Origin: Luminiphilus sp.
GTDB lineage: Bacteria; Pseudomonadota; Gammaproteobacteria; Pseudomonadales; Halieaceae
Assembly: GCA_029242325.1 (NCBI GenBank)
Contig: JAQWUD010000010.1
Coordinates: 141,379 to 205,378 of the forward strand
Reading direction: 5' to 3'
DNA length: 64,000 nt
The translations under genes were made by a program, and so were the position numbers. Positions 35,615 to 45,372 of this stretch are shown here, piece after piece. Under the pieces are notes generated by a model. That model did not search any database, was not told the origin of the DNA, and saw only the letters and a list, made by a program, of their open reading frames with translations. The number at the start of each line of letters is the position of its first letter. Position 1 is the first letter of the stretch.

Positions 35615-38383
35615 ATGGATAAAACATTCTCACCCGCTGACATCGAAGCGCATTGGTATAACAAGTGGGAGTCATCAGGATACTTTGCGCCATCAGGGAA
35701 TGGGCCCGCATTCTGCATTCCTATCCCACCACCCAACGTCACCGGCACACTTCATATGGGGCATGGCTTCCAGCAAGCCATTATGGACGCACTAATCCGT
35801 TACCACCGCATGCGGGGGCACAACACGTTGTGGCAGGTAGGCACTGACCACGCGGGCATCGCAACGCAAATGGTGGTCGAGCGCCAACTGGAGTCCGAGG
35901 GCACCTCTCGCGAGGCACTTGGACGAGAGAACTTCGTGAAACGCGTATGGGAGTGGAAGGATCAATCTGGTGGCGCGATTACACAACAGCTCAGACGACT
36001 CGGGACTTCCCCCGACTGGCGGCGTGAACGTTTCACCATGGACCCTGGTCTATCGGCTGCGGTTCAACGTGTCTTTATCGAGCTCTATGAACAGGGCCTC
36101 ATCTATCGGGGATCGCGTCTGGTCAACTGGGATCCACAGTTCCACACCGCCATATCAGACCTCGAAGTCGTTCAAGAAGAAGAGCAAGGATACCTGTGGC
36201 ATCTTCGCTACCCCCTCAGCAACGGTAACGGGCACCTCGTCGTAGCGACTACGCGTCCGGAAACAATGCTTGGCGATACGGCCGTTGCCGTTCACCCGGA
36301 GGATTCACGTTATCAGCACCTCATTGGGCAGACCATCGCGCTTCCGCTCACCGGCCGCATCATTCCCATTATTGCCGATGACTACGTCGACCCGGAATTT
36401 GGATCCGGGAGCGTAAAGATAACCCCGGCGCATGACTTCAACGACTACGCTATGGGTGAGCGGCACCAGCTACCCGTAATCAATATTCTGACGGCCAATG
36501 CTGAAATCAACGACGCCGCACCAGAACGCTTTCAAGGTATGGATCGTTTCGACGCCCGCGTGGCCGTCATTGCCGAACTCGAACAATACGGCTTGGTAGA
36601 AAAAATCGAACCGCACACATTGAAGGTTCCCCGAGGAGATCGTTCTGGCTCGGTTATCGAGCCCTGGCTAACGCCTCAGTGGTATGTCGACGCAAAAAAG
36701 CTTGCCGAACCCGCCATAAAAGCTGTCGAAGACGGCGATATCCAGTTCGTTCCAAGGCAGTGGGAAAATACCTATTTCGCGTGGATGCGAGATATTCAGG
36801 ACTGGTGTATCAGCCGCCAGCTGTGGTGGGGGCACCGCATCCCGGCTTGGTATGACCAGGACGGTCATGTTTACGTTGGTTCTAGCGAGGAACAGATCAG
36901 AGCCACACACGACCTCGCGGCCTCGACTGAACTGACGCAGGATGACGACGTTCTCGACACCTGGTTTTCAGCGGCATTGTGGACGTTTTCTACGTTGGGC
37001 TGGCCTGAGCAGCATAAAGACCTCGAAACCTTCCACCCCGCATCCGTTCTCGTAACCGGGTTCGACATCATCTTCTTTTGGGTCGCCAGAATGATCATGA
37101 TGTCTCTGCATTTCATGAAAGAAGTGCCCTTTCACACCGTTTATGTGCATGGCCTCGTTCGTGATGGAGAGGGCCAGAAAATGTCCAAATCCAAAGGGAA
37201 CGTGCTCGACCCGATTGACCTTATCGACGGCATATCGCTGCAAGACCTGATCAACAAACGGACTGCAAACATGATGCAGCCGCAGTTGGCGGCTAAGATT
37301 GAAAAAGTAACGGGCAAGCAATTCCCCGATGGCATTCCTGGCTATGGCACCGATGCACTGCGCTACACCTTTTACTCTCTTGCCTCAACTGGCAGAGACA
37401 TTAAATTCGATCTTGGCCGAATGGAGGGATACCGCAACTTCTGTAACAAGATCTGGAATGCCGCGCGCTATGTGCTAAGCCATACCGATGGCCATGACCT
37501 GAGCGGCGCACCCCACACGCTTTCGTTGACAGACCGGTGGATTCAAAGTCGGCTGCAATCTACGCTGAACAGTGTCGATAGCGCCGTCGCAAACTACCGC
37601 TTTGACCTTGCTTCTCAAGCACTTTACGACTTTATGTGGAATGAATTCTGTGACTGGTATCTAGAACTATCCAAACCCGTTCTTTGGCACAAAGACCATG
37701 ACACCGCGGCCGCCTGCGGAACGCGCAAAACCCTGATCGAGGTGCTCGAGCAGGTGCTGCGAATGCTACATCCGTTTATGCCGTTCCTGACAGAGGAGAT
37801 CTGGCAGAACGTCAGTAGACTCACTGGGCCGCAATCGGACAGCATTATGCTCGCGCCGTGGCCACGATCAGATCCAGCACTGGACGACCCATCTGCAGAA
37901 GCGGAGATTGAATGGCTCAAGGGCGTCATCGTTGCAATCAGAACCATCCGCTCAGAGGCCAATATCTCACCGGCTACCGAGCTAAAGCTCTACTTAGCCA
38001 AGACCACTTTAGAGGACCGCGCGCGCATCAAAGACAATGCCGCATACTTGTCCAAATTGGCAAAAGTGGGTGAGGTCAAGGTTTTGGAGGCAGGAGAATT
38101 GCCCCCCCCTAGTCTGATGGCTTTGTATGGAGAGCTTGAAATCAGAGTGCCCATGGCCGGCGTGGTGGACATTGAGTCGGAACTATCGAGACTGGAAAAA
38201 GAGCTCAGCAGACTGGCTTCAGAGATCACGCGACTCGACAAAAAGCTGGGGAACGAAGCCTTTATCAAAAAAGCGCCAGCGGAGGTGGTGAGCGCCGAAA
38301 GGGGGAAACTTCAACAGGCTTCCCTTTCCCTGAAGACCCTTGAACAGCAACGCGCCCAGATTGAGGAGTTGCGTTCCGGTTAA
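35615..38383 (+). CDS. valS: valyl-tRNA synthetase
   Basis: 922 residues from the ATG at 35615 ([18 protein letters not shown]); an earlier open frame overlaps holC and is not family-like. The class I motifs [11 protein letters not shown] (HIGH) and [10 protein letters not shown] (KMSKS) are intact, the editing domain includes [15 protein letters not shown], and the C-terminal coiled coil begins about residue 850 ([20 protein letters not shown] in pattern). It charges tRNA-Val and edits threonine. Confidence 0.97.
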   Translation: MDKTFSPADIEAHWYNKWESSGYFAPSGNGPAFCIPIPPPNVTGTLHMGHGFQQAIMDALIRYHRMRGHNTLWQVGTDHAGIATQMVVERQLESEGTSREALGRENFVKRVWEWKDQSGGAITQQLRRLGTSPDWRRERFTMDPGLSAAVQRVFIELYEQGLIYRGSRLVNWDPQFHTAISDLEVVQEEEQGYLWHLRYPLSNGNGHLVVATTRPETMLGDTAVAVHPEDSRYQHLIGQTIALPLTGRIIPIIADDYVDPEFGSGSVKITPAHDFNDYAMGERHQLPVINILTANAEINDAAPERFQGMDRFDARVAVIAELEQYGLVEKIEPHTLKVPRGDRSGSVIEPWLTPQWYVDAKKLAEPAIKAVEDGDIQFVPRQWENTYFAWMRDIQDWCISRQLWWGHRIPAWYDQDGHVYVGSSEEQIRATHDLAASTELTQDDDVLDTWFSAALWTFSTLGWPEQHKDLETFHPASVLVTGFDIIFFWVARMIMMSLHFMKEVPFHTVYVHGLVRDGEGQKMSKSKGNVLDPIDLIDGISLQDLINKRTANMMQPQLAAKIEKVTGKQFPDGIPGYGTDALRYTFYSLASTGRDIKFDLGRMEGYRNFCNKIWNAARYVLSHTDGHDLSGAPHTLSLTDRWIQSRLQSTLNSVDSAVANYRFDLASQALYDFMWNEFCDWYLELSKPVLWHKDHDTAAACGTRKTLIEVLEQVLRMLHPFMPFLTEEIWQNVSRLTGPQSDSIMLAPWPRSDPALDDPSAEAEIEWLKGVIVAIRTIRSEANISPATELKLYLAKTTLEDRARIKDNAAYLSKLAKVGEVKVLEAGELPPPSLMALYGELEIRVPMAGVVDIESELSRLEKELSRLASEITRLDKKLGNEAFIKKAPAEVVSAERGKLQQASLSLKTLEQQRAQIEELRSG

Positions 38384-38434
38384 AGCCCTGATAAGACTAC
38401 GTATGTAAATAACTCGAACGCGGTGGAGTCAGGC

Positions 38435-38647
38435 ATGTCAGACCGCCATGTTGGAACCGTAAAATGGTTCAATAACGCAAAGGGGTTCGGTTTTATTACC
38501 ATGGCCGATAAGCCCGACGATGTTTTCGTGCACTTTCGGGCCATTCAGGGTGACGGTTATCGAAGCCTGAATGAGGGAGATGAAGTAGAGTTCTCTCTGG
38601 TCGAGGGTCCAAAGGGCTTGCAGGCAGAAGAAGTCCTAAAACGCTGA
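38435..38647 (+). CDS. cold-shock domain protein
   Basis: 70 residues, a single OB-fold cold-shock domain with both RNA-binding motifs, KGFGFI (RNP1) and DVFVHF (RNP2). The ATG at 38435 has GGAG upstream. The earlier in-frame GTG (38423) is too close to that site. It should bind single-stranded RNA and melt secondary structure. Which Csp paralogue it represents cannot be decided here. Confidence 0.95.
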   Translation: MSDRHVGTVKWFNNAKGFGFITMADKPDDVFVHFRAIQGDGYRSLNEGDEVEFSLVEGPKGLQAEEVLKR

Positions 38648-38704
38648 TACACAGCCCTTTGCAGGTTTGCTAAGCTCGCGCTCTTTTTGAATGCGAGACT
38701 CACT

Positions 38705-39385
38705 ATGGCGTCCCGAACCCCCTCGTCAAAATCAAGTCCCAGCAAAAATGCCAGAAAACTAAAATCTTCGGCCGCAGATAAAAAATTGCGCCGATTCAGG
38801 GGAGTCGTTATGCCCTACTCGGGTCATCCGAGTGTTCGAGCCGTCAAGCGGGCTGGGCACGAGCCCAGCATCCACGGGACCAAGCTGTGGAAGTCAAGCT
38901 GTCTCATCATTGACTATTTAAAGAAAAACCCGCCCAAGCGAACCCAGCACGTACTAGATGCGGGGTGCGGCTGGGGGGTAACCGGCATCTGGTGCGCCAA
39001 GCAATGGGGTTCGAAAATCACATCAATGGATGCAGATCCAGCGGTGTTCCCCTACCTCGATGCAGTGGCGGCATTGAATGGCGTCTCGACGCAGGCTTGG
39101 GTGCAAGGCTTCGAGAAAGTGCGCAAGAAAGACCTTGAGAATATCGACGTCTTGGTGGGAGGCGATATCTGCTTCTGGGATGAACTGGTAAAACCGGTTG
39201 GCAAAATGATCGATCGCGCCATCGACGCGGGCGTGGGAACCATAGTGATAGGCGACCCCGAACGCCCTACCTTTCATGAAATGGCCGAGCGCGCGCTCAA
39301 AAAACATGGGGGTGAACTACTGGACTGGCGCTTGGGTGGTAGCGTGAAGGCAACTGGAGCGCTACTGGTCATCCACAATGACTGA
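38705..39385 (+). CDS. class I SAM-dependent methyltransferase
   Basis: 226 residues. After a Lys/Ser-rich N-terminus (about 1-30) comes a Rossmann methyltransferase fold with motif I DAGCGWGVTG (85-94), motif II SMDADP (107-112) and a post-I VGGDICFWDE segment (151-160). It resembles METTL/Nnt1-type small protein or lysine methyltransferases, but the substrate is unknown. The basic tail may bind nucleic acid. An upstream TTG at 38687 is possible. It ends base-to-base against the convergent TPR gene. Confidence 0.78.
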   Translation: MASRTPSSKSSPSKNARKLKSSAADKKLRRFRGVVMPYSGHPSVRAVKRAGHEPSIHGTKLWKSSCLIIDYLKKNPPKRTQHVLDAGCGWGVTGIWCAKQWGSKITSMDADPAVFPYLDAVAALNGVSTQAWVQGFEKVRKKDLENIDVLVGGDICFWDELVKPVGKMIDRAIDAGVGTIVIGDPERPTFHEMAERALKKHGGELLDWRLGGSVKATGALLVIHND

Positions 39386-40591
39386 CTAATCGAAAAATAC
39401 TAACTTTAGCTCTAGCCGCTCCGTTTCATTGGTCTCTTCACAATTGGCCAGCGCTGGACGAAAGAGCGTGTTCCGCATCGCCCGCCGCAACCGACCCGGG
39501 CGCTCCTGCGTCTCCTCCACCCATTGCGCATCACGCGCCTGACCGCGCTCGTTGACAGCCAGGGATACGTACCCAACTTGTGCGGCAGGCTGAAAGGCCT
39601 GCCACCGCTTGATCGGCGGGTATTCCGGCAAAGGTGCAGGGTACGAGAAGCGCGCGGGGCGCAGCCGACAGGCTTCACGGTAAAACTCCATAGCCTGGGA
39701 ACGTTTGCGATAGAACCAGTACCAGTCTGCCATCGCCGATAAGGCATCGTGATCATTGGGCGCAACCGCTACCAATCTTGAGAAGTTCTTTTCGCCCTGT
39801 CGAAACAGGCGACGCTGAAGTGCCTCTAAGCGCGGCTCTCTGCCCATGAATTGCCACTCGGGGTCGGTATATCGCGGTTCGAAACGAGCATCATCAACAA
39901 ACACGTCCAGCTTATACTCTAGAACATAATAAAACTGCCCCAAGCGAAAGGAGAGCGGCTCACACCACCCCGCCTGTACCGACGACGACTCACACACGGC
40001 ATCGGTCATCGCCTCAAAACGATCGTGAAATACCAGTATCTCATTGCCTCTCCCCGCCCAAGACACACCCATCAAGGCATCCAAAGTGGCATCGAAAAAC
40101 TGCGCTGCCGCCTGCAATTCGGCTGCATCAAAAGGCGGCAGCCCCGACCCCATTAGCCGCAGTTGATATGCCGCCCGCTCCTCGAATCCCTGACGGTCAC
40201 CGGACAACAGGTAAAGGTCTAGCAAACCGCGGAGAATGGGCAGTTGCTGATCGCCATACAGGCCGTTATTGATGCGTGCGTTGTGCAAGGCTTTGTCATA
40301 CAGGCTCGCGGCTAAGTCGAATTTTTCGGCTCTGACGGCGAGCGAGGCAACATCGATTGTCTGTGCGGCCAAGCCTGGATGATAAGGGCCCAGCTGTCGC
40401 TCCAGATCACGCAGAGCCAGTTGCGCCTCATCAAGCGCAACCGGCAACGGCTCTGCCTCTTCCGACAAGGGCTGGGCAGGCTGGGGAGCCTCGTCGGCGT
40501 AACCCAACTCTAGCCCAAACGGCATGGGCGTATCACCCCAAGCAGGTGCTGAAAGACAGCTCAAAAAAAACAACAGATACTGCAAGGACAT
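39386..40591 (-). CDS. exported TPR-like protein with TonB-C-like end
   Basis: 401 residues from the ATG at 40591, which begins a signal peptide (about 1-19, APAWG-D). The middle is helical with TPR-like repeats (for example FDLAASLYDKALHNARIN and the later NDHDALSAMADWYWFYRKRSQAMEFYREA pattern). The last 65 residues resemble a TonB C-terminal domain (VGYVSLAVNERGQA... then RAMRNTLFRPALA). No membrane anchor other than the signal peptide is seen. It may be a periplasmic scaffold; function is unknown. A structured RNA lies just upstream. Confidence 0.6.
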   Translation of the reverse strand: MSLQYLLFFLSCLSAPAWGDTPMPFGLELGYADEAPQPAQPLSEEAEPLPVALDEAQLALRDLERQLGPYHPGLAAQTIDVASLAVRAEKFDLAASLYDKALHNARINNGLYGDQQLPILRGLLDLYLLSGDRQGFEERAAYQLRLMGSGLPPFDAAELQAAAQFFDATLDALMGVSWAGRGNEILVFHDRFEAMTDAVCESSSVQAGWCEPLSFRLGQFYYVLEYKLDVFVDDARFEPRYTDPEWQFMGREPRLEALQRRLFRQGEKNFSRLVAVAPNDHDALSAMADWYWFYRKRSQAMEFYREACRLRPARFSYPAPLPEYPPIKRWQAFQPAAQVGYVSLAVNERGQARDAQWVEETQERPGRLRRAMRNTLFRPALANCEETNETERLELKLVFFD

Positions 40592-40624
40592 CGGCCCCAG
40601 ATAGAAGTGTGAAGCAAGAATATA

Positions 40625-40741
40625 ACGCAAAAAAACCCGCCTCGGAGAGGCGGGCAAAAGCTTTTTCGGACTCAGGGAGCGCAGCGTTCTGAAGCGAGAG
40701 AACACAACGTCGGTTATCAGAACCGAAGGGCATGTTGTACT
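40625..40741 (-). ncRNA. candidate structured small RNA or leader upstream of the TPR gene
   Basis: Read on the minus strand, three hairpins follow one another: TCGGTT/AACCGA (40726-40710, 5-base loop), GTTCT/AGAAC (40703-40686, 8-base loop) and a strong intrinsic terminator (40654-40629). This is the build of a Hfq-type small RNA or of an attenuated leader for the TPR gene, whose start is 34 bases beyond the T-tract. The promoter is not clear. It matches no RNA family that I recognise. A 66-codon open frame passes through it but looks like translated hairpins, not a gene. Confidence 0.45.
40629..40654 (-). terminator. strong intrinsic terminator on minus strand
   Basis: CCCGCCTC/GAGGCGGG perfect 8-base stem with a 3-base loop and seven T on the minus strand. 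No protein gene on the minus strand ends just before it, so it must end a short RNA or act as an attenuator. Confidence 0.85.
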
Positions 40742-40807
40742 AGCTAAATCATTACCGCTAATGTATTTTTGTGATCATACGCAGTCCCTGATGTTATAAG
40801 GCAAAAA

Positions 40808-41749
40808 GTGAACCTCAACCGCCTAGCAAGAATTGACCTTAACCTGCTGGTTTCGCTGCATATCTTACTAGAAGAAGGCAGCGTGTCCCGTGCGGCTGAT
40901 CGCTTGTCTATCACACAGCCCGCGATGTCAAAAACACTAGGCAGACTCCGCGAAACATTTGGGGACCCCCTGTTTGTCCGCAGTAAGCGGGGCATACAAC
41001 CCACTCCAAGGGCTCTGAGTCTCGTTGCCGAACTCAAAAGTGTTCTCGGGCAAATAGATGGCCTACTCGATGTAGGTGAATTTTCTCCTCTTGAGTATCG
41101 CGGAGAGATCACTCTGGCTATTTCAGAATACGTGGGGTTCACCTTGTTACCACCGCTACTTGCGCGACTGCAATCAAGCGCACCGCGCCTCCGACTGCGC
41201 ACAATTACACGGGCAGAGAGACAACTAGACAAGCTAGCAAACGGGGAACTGGATTTCGCCATTCAGATCCAGCGTGAGGAATACGCTGCCGAATTTTCAG
41301 TTTCACCGCTTGCCGCGTCACCACTGGCGATCTTTGTGAGACAGCAGCACCCCCTGGTAGAGCAGACGCCGACCCGCGAACTCATGCGGCAGTACCCCCA
41401 GGTGGCGCTGTATGTCGCGGACCGGGAAGAACTGATTGGCGGAGAAATGATGGCAAGAGGGCTATTCGAAAGTGATCGGGGAATCCTCGAAACATCTCAC
41501 TTACTCACCGCGTTTGAGATACTGCGCGAAACAGACTACCTGCTGATTTGTCCTGCCTATCTGGCCCGTAACGAGGGCGCCACCCGCGATATAGCGGCTC
41601 TGACGCTGCCGCCGGATATGACGTTTAACGTCCAGTATTCGCTGATTGCCCATAAGAGGACCGAGCTTTCTCCGGTGCACCAGTGGCTGTGGCAGGAAAT
41701 CATTGAGACGGTCCAATCAATGCGCTTCCGCATCGTCCACAGGGGATGA
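40808..41749 (+). CDS. LysR-family transcriptional regulator
   Basis: 313 residues from a GTG start. The N-terminal winged HTH (LEEGSVSRAADRLSITQPAMSKTLGRLRE in pattern, about 21-49) is followed by the DPLFVRSKRG wing and a C-terminal periplasmic-binding-like effector domain. The NodD-like opening LARIDLNLLVSLHILLEE is notable. Its target is unknown; it faces the candidate RNA and TPR gene divergently, and tatD lies downstream. Confidence 0.9.
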   Translation: MNLNRLARIDLNLLVSLHILLEEGSVSRAADRLSITQPAMSKTLGRLRETFGDPLFVRSKRGIQPTPRALSLVAELKSVLGQIDGLLDVGEFSPLEYRGEITLAISEYVGFTLLPPLLARLQSSAPRLRLRTITRAERQLDKLANGELDFAIQIQREEYAAEFSVSPLAASPLAIFVRQQHPLVEQTPTRELMRQYPQVALYVADREELIGGEMMARGLFESDRGILETSHLLTAFEILRETDYLLICPAYLARNEGATRDIAALTLPPDMTFNVQYSLIAHKRTELSPVHQWLWQEIIETVQSMRFRIVHRG

Positions 41750-41812
41750 TTGCGGTTGCCGGCTGATCGCTCAATTGTGCGATACTTCGCGCCCCCGAGA
41801 AGTGGCAATCTC

Positions 41813-42616
41813 ATGAGCCAAAGCACAGACAACGCGATCCCCCGCTTCGAGACGCCCATAGTCGAGACGCACTGCCATCTCGACTACCTTGACGACGAGG
41901 GTCTGCACGAGACACTTGACGCCGCGCGCGTCAGCGGTGTTGAGCGCATCGTCACGATCGCGGTATCTCACAGTAATCTCGACACTGTTCGCCAAATCGC
42001 CTCGGAACATAAGCAGGTGTGGTGCACACAGGGCATACACCCTCACGAGGCAAACGACTGGAACAGTGAAGTAGGAGCGCAAATTGCCGCGGGATGCAGC
42101 GACAACCGCACGGTGGCAGTAGGCGAAATCGGGCTGGACTATTATTACGACCACGCCGATCGCCGCGCACAGGCCGCCGCTTTTGATGCGCAATTGGCCA
42201 TCGCTGCCGAGCAGGACCTGCCTGTCGTCATCCACACGCGAGATGCCGATGCGGATACCCGCGCCGTTTTGGCCAATCATAGCCGCGCATTACACCGGAA
42301 GGGGGTTATACACAGCTTTACCAGCTCTCTGGAACTAGCTGAATTTTGCCTCGACGAGGGGTTTGTGCTCGGATTTAATGGTATCACCACCTTTGCCAAT
42401 GCAGACAATGTGCGCGCCGTGGTCGCGGCGACTCCGGCGGATAAAATTGTGCTGGAGACCGACGCGCCCTACCTCACACCCGCGCCATTCAGGGGGCGGC
42501 CCAATGCACCTCGTTATCTACCCGTCATTGCCGCAAGAATCGCTGACATCAAGTCGCTCGAAATCGAGTCTTTTTTGAAGTTAGTGCGCCAAACCAGCCA
42601 CCAGCTCTTTTTTTAA
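41813..42616 (+). CDS. TatD-family metal-dependent hydrolase
   Basis: 267 residues from the ATG at 41813 (frame open from 41750). Metal-site motifs ETHCHLDYLDD (first HxH), AVGEIGLDYYYD and VIHTRDADADT are present, as is the final ETDAPYLTPAPFRGRPN. TatD proteins are 3'-5' DNases or tRNA exonucleases with a TIM-barrel amidohydrolase fold. Which paralogue (TatD, YcfH, YjjV) it represents is uncertain. It is followed by rapA one base after its stop. Confidence 0.9.
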   Translation: MSQSTDNAIPRFETPIVETHCHLDYLDDEGLHETLDAARVSGVERIVTIAVSHSNLDTVRQIASEHKQVWCTQGIHPHEANDWNSEVGAQIAAGCSDNRTVAVGEIGLDYYYDHADRRAQAAAFDAQLAIAAEQDLPVVIHTRDADADTRAVLANHSRALHRKGVIHSFTSSLELAEFCLDEGFVLGFNGITTFANADNVRAVVAATPADKIVLETDAPYLTPAPFRGRPNAPRYLPVIAARIADIKSLEIESFLKLVRQTSHQLFF

Positions 42617-42617
42617 C

Positions 42618-45368
42618 ATGAATGATACCTTTCTGCCCGGCCAGCGCTGGGTGAGTCATGCTGATAGCTCGCTTGGGCTGGGGATTGTTACCCAAGCCGA
42701 CGAACGCCGCGTCACACTGCACTTCCCCGCGGTGGAGGAGGAGCGCGTGTATGCGACGGATCGCGCCCCTCTCACCCGCCTGCTTCTAAAAGCAGGAGAC
42801 CGCTTGATTCGACTCGATGGCCATGAATACACGGTAAACTTCGTCAGCGAGCACGCCGGCGTGGTCACTTACGAAGCCGAGGACGCCAGCGGCGCGCCTC
42901 ACAAGATCACCGAGACAGAACTCGACGCCCACATTGAGCTGAACACGCCCATCGAACGCCTGCTGAACAATCAGCTCAGCAAAGCGGGTGATTTTGATCT
43001 TCGGCGAACTACTCTGGCGCATACCGCCTCGGCCGAGGGCTTTGGGCTCGGCGGCTTGCTTGGACCGCGTACCGCTCTACTCTCACATCAGCTCTTCGTT
43101 GCGGCTAGCGTTGGCATGAGATCAGCGCCTCGCGTTCTGCTGGCGGACGAAGTGGGGCTGGGCAAAACGATTGAAGCAGGCTTGATTCTGAGCCAGCAGC
43201 TACTGCGCCAACGCGTTGAGCGCGTATTGATTCTGACGCCTGAAACACTCACTCATCAGTGGCTGGTCGAGATGCAGCGGCGCTTCCATTTCACATTTTC
43301 GCTCCTCAACAAGGCGCGCCTCGAAGAGACGGATCCCGTTGAGGAATACGCGGACAATGCGCTGATCATCTCTCCTACGCAGCTCTTCGCCGACGACCCG
43401 GATCTCGCAGAGGTTGTTACTCAACTCCCGTGGGACATGGTTATCATCGACGAGGCACACCACCTCAGCGGCCTCAGTGAACCCAGATCTCCACTCGGCG
43501 CGTTTGCCCATAAACTTGCCAGCACCACGCGCGGGCTGCTGCTGCTGACGGCCACACCCGAACAAGCTGGCCTGAAAAACCACTTCGAACGGCTACAACT
43601 CATCGACCCGGACCGTTTCCCCGATTTTGAGCAATTCCGCACGGAGCAAGAACAATTTACGCTCTGGAACGCCATTATTGAACAGATCGAGGACGGCCTC
43701 AGCCCTGATCTGCCCGATGGAATTGACGCCTCAGCTGATACAGACACCCAAATTCAGCAGATGCTGGATCGCTATGGCACCGGCCGCGTGCTCTACCGAA
43801 ATTCAAGGCGTTCTATTGCTGGTTTCCCCAAACGCCATCTCCACGAGTACCCGCTGACCTTGCCCACGCTCTATGGCATGCAGAAAAATATCCTGCACCC
43901 AGAGCTAGGGCAACCAGAGGCGCTGTGGATCAAAGAGGATCCCCGCGTCTCGTGGCTGGAAGACACACTGAAGCAACTCAGACCGGAAAAAGCACTGGTC
44001 ATCTGCGCCCACAAGGAAACGGCGCTGGCTATTGAACACCACTTGCATCTCAAGGCAGGTATTCGCTGTGCAGCCTTCCACGAAGCGCTCAGCCTCATAG
44101 AACGTGATCGAGCCGCCGCGTACTTCGCCGAGGAAATCAGCGGCGCGCAGGCACTGATCTGCTCTGAGATTGGTAGCGAAGGCCGTAACTTCCAATTCGC
44201 CAAGCATCTGATCTGCTTTGACCTACCGGCACACCCCGATCTTCTAGAACAACGCATCGGGAGGCTAGACAGAATCGGGCAGGGCACTGACATTCATATC
44301 CACGTCCCGTATCTCGAGGATTCCGCGCAGACTGCGCTTTTTAAATGGTTACATGAGGGGCTCGATGCTTTTTCGACCACCTGCTCCATGGGCCACCAGA
44401 TCTTTACAGAGTTCGAGACAGTGCTAGACGCGGCCATGCGCGGCGAACAGAGCCTGGCGCCGCTTCTGTCAGAAACACGCTCAAGGCGAACTCAACTTAC
44501 CCTTGAAACTGAGCGGGGCCGAGATCGACTCCTCGACCGGCATTCTCATGACACGTCAAGAGGCGCGCAGATTATTGCATCACTTGAGGAACGTGAATCC
44601 TCGGCCACCCTATATGATTTCACAGAGTATCTGTTTGATCGCATGGGTATCGAGCAGGAATATCTCGATGAGAATCTCAGCCTGATCAGGCCGACAGAAA
44701 ATCTCATTACCGGACAACTGCCCGGTCTTGATGAAGATGGCGTCACTGCAACGTACGATCGGGAAACGGCGCTGAGCAGGGACGACGTCATGTTTCTAAC
44801 CTGGGAGCATCCCGTAGTCGTTGAATCGATGGCGGCACTGCTGGGTAGCGACATTGGCAAAGCCAGCTTTGGCACCTTCTCTCACCGCGGCGTTCCTGCG
44901 GGCACTGTGTTGCTGGAAGCCCTCTATCGCATTGAATGTCTGGCGCCCCGCCACCTTGAAATCGGACAGTTCTTGAACCAGACGCCGCTGAGAATGTTGC
45001 TCACAAAAGAGGGAAAAGACGTCGGCGATAAACTAACAGCCGCTTTTTTAAGTAGCGCGCTCAACTCTGTGCCGGGTGCCACCAGCGCCGCCGCTCTCAG
45101 CAAACTCAGACCTATTCTCGAACCCCTTTTTAGCACGATGGAGCAACTTTCCGTGCGTGAAACTGAAGGGCGATGGCAGAAAGCCCTCGCCAGCGCAGAG
45201 GCCTTTTTTGAATCTGAGGGCAGCCGTTTGTCCTACCTTAAATCGATTAACCCGACGATCTCAGATAGTGATATTGCAGAAGCGCAGAGGCAACGAGATG
45301 CCTGCATCCACGCCTTGCAACAAAGCAAGCCGGTATTAGAAGGGTTGCGAGTCTGTGTCGCGGTGTAA
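42618..45368 (+). CDS. rapA: RNA polymerase-associated helicase RapA
   Basis: 916 residues, a little shorter than E. coli RapA (968). An N-terminal Tudor-like pair precedes the Swi2/Snf2 ATPase core, with Walker A ADEVGLGKTIEAGL and the DEAH box IIDEAHHL, then the helicase C lobe (SEIGSEGRNFQFAKHL, RIGRLDRIGQ). The C-terminal RapA-specific region follows. It recycles RNA polymerase after transcription. It is convergent with the DUF3604 gene with only four bases between. Confidence 0.94.
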   Translation: MNDTFLPGQRWVSHADSSLGLGIVTQADERRVTLHFPAVEEERVYATDRAPLTRLLLKAGDRLIRLDGHEYTVNFVSEHAGVVTYEAEDASGAPHKITETELDAHIELNTPIERLLNNQLSKAGDFDLRRTTLAHTASAEGFGLGGLLGPRTALLSHQLFVAASVGMRSAPRVLLADEVGLGKTIEAGLILSQQLLRQRVERVLILTPETLTHQWLVEMQRRFHFTFSLLNKARLEETDPVEEYADNALIISPTQLFADDPDLAEVVTQLPWDMVIIDEAHHLSGLSEPRSPLGAFAHKLASTTRGLLLLTATPEQAGLKNHFERLQLIDPDRFPDFEQFRTEQEQFTLWNAIIEQIEDGLSPDLPDGIDASADTDTQIQQMLDRYGTGRVLYRNSRRSIAGFPKRHLHEYPLTLPTLYGMQKNILHPELGQPEALWIKEDPRVSWLEDTLKQLRPEKALVICAHKETALAIEHHLHLKAGIRCAAFHEALSLIERDRAAAYFAEEISGAQALICSEIGSEGRNFQFAKHLICFDLPAHPDLLEQRIGRLDRIGQGTDIHIHVPYLEDSAQTALFKWLHEGLDAFSTTCSMGHQIFTEFETVLDAAMRGEQSLAPLLSETRSRRTQLTLETERGRDRLLDRHSHDTSRGAQIIASLEERESSATLYDFTEYLFDRMGIEQEYLDENLSLIRPTENLITGQLPGLDEDGVTATYDRETALSRDDVMFLTWEHPVVVESMAALLGSDIGKASFGTFSHRGVPAGTVLLEALYRIECLAPRHLEIGQFLNQTPLRMLLTKEGKDVGDKLTAAFLSSALNSVPGATSAAALSKLRPILEPLFSTMEQLSVRETEGRWQKALASAEAFFESEGSRLSYLKSINPTISDSDIAEAQRQRDACIHALQQSKPVLEGLRVCVAV

Positions 45369-45372
45369 GAGT

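Noticed and set aside
40533-40733. 66-codon minus-strand frame upstream of the TPR gene
   Set aside because: It runs through a perfect terminator hairpin and T-tract and has no family features; a structured RNA explains it better.
40744-41262. 172-codon minus-strand frame opposite the LysR gene
   Set aside because: Ser/Arg-rich shadow translation without any domain; the LysR protein on the plus strand is complete.
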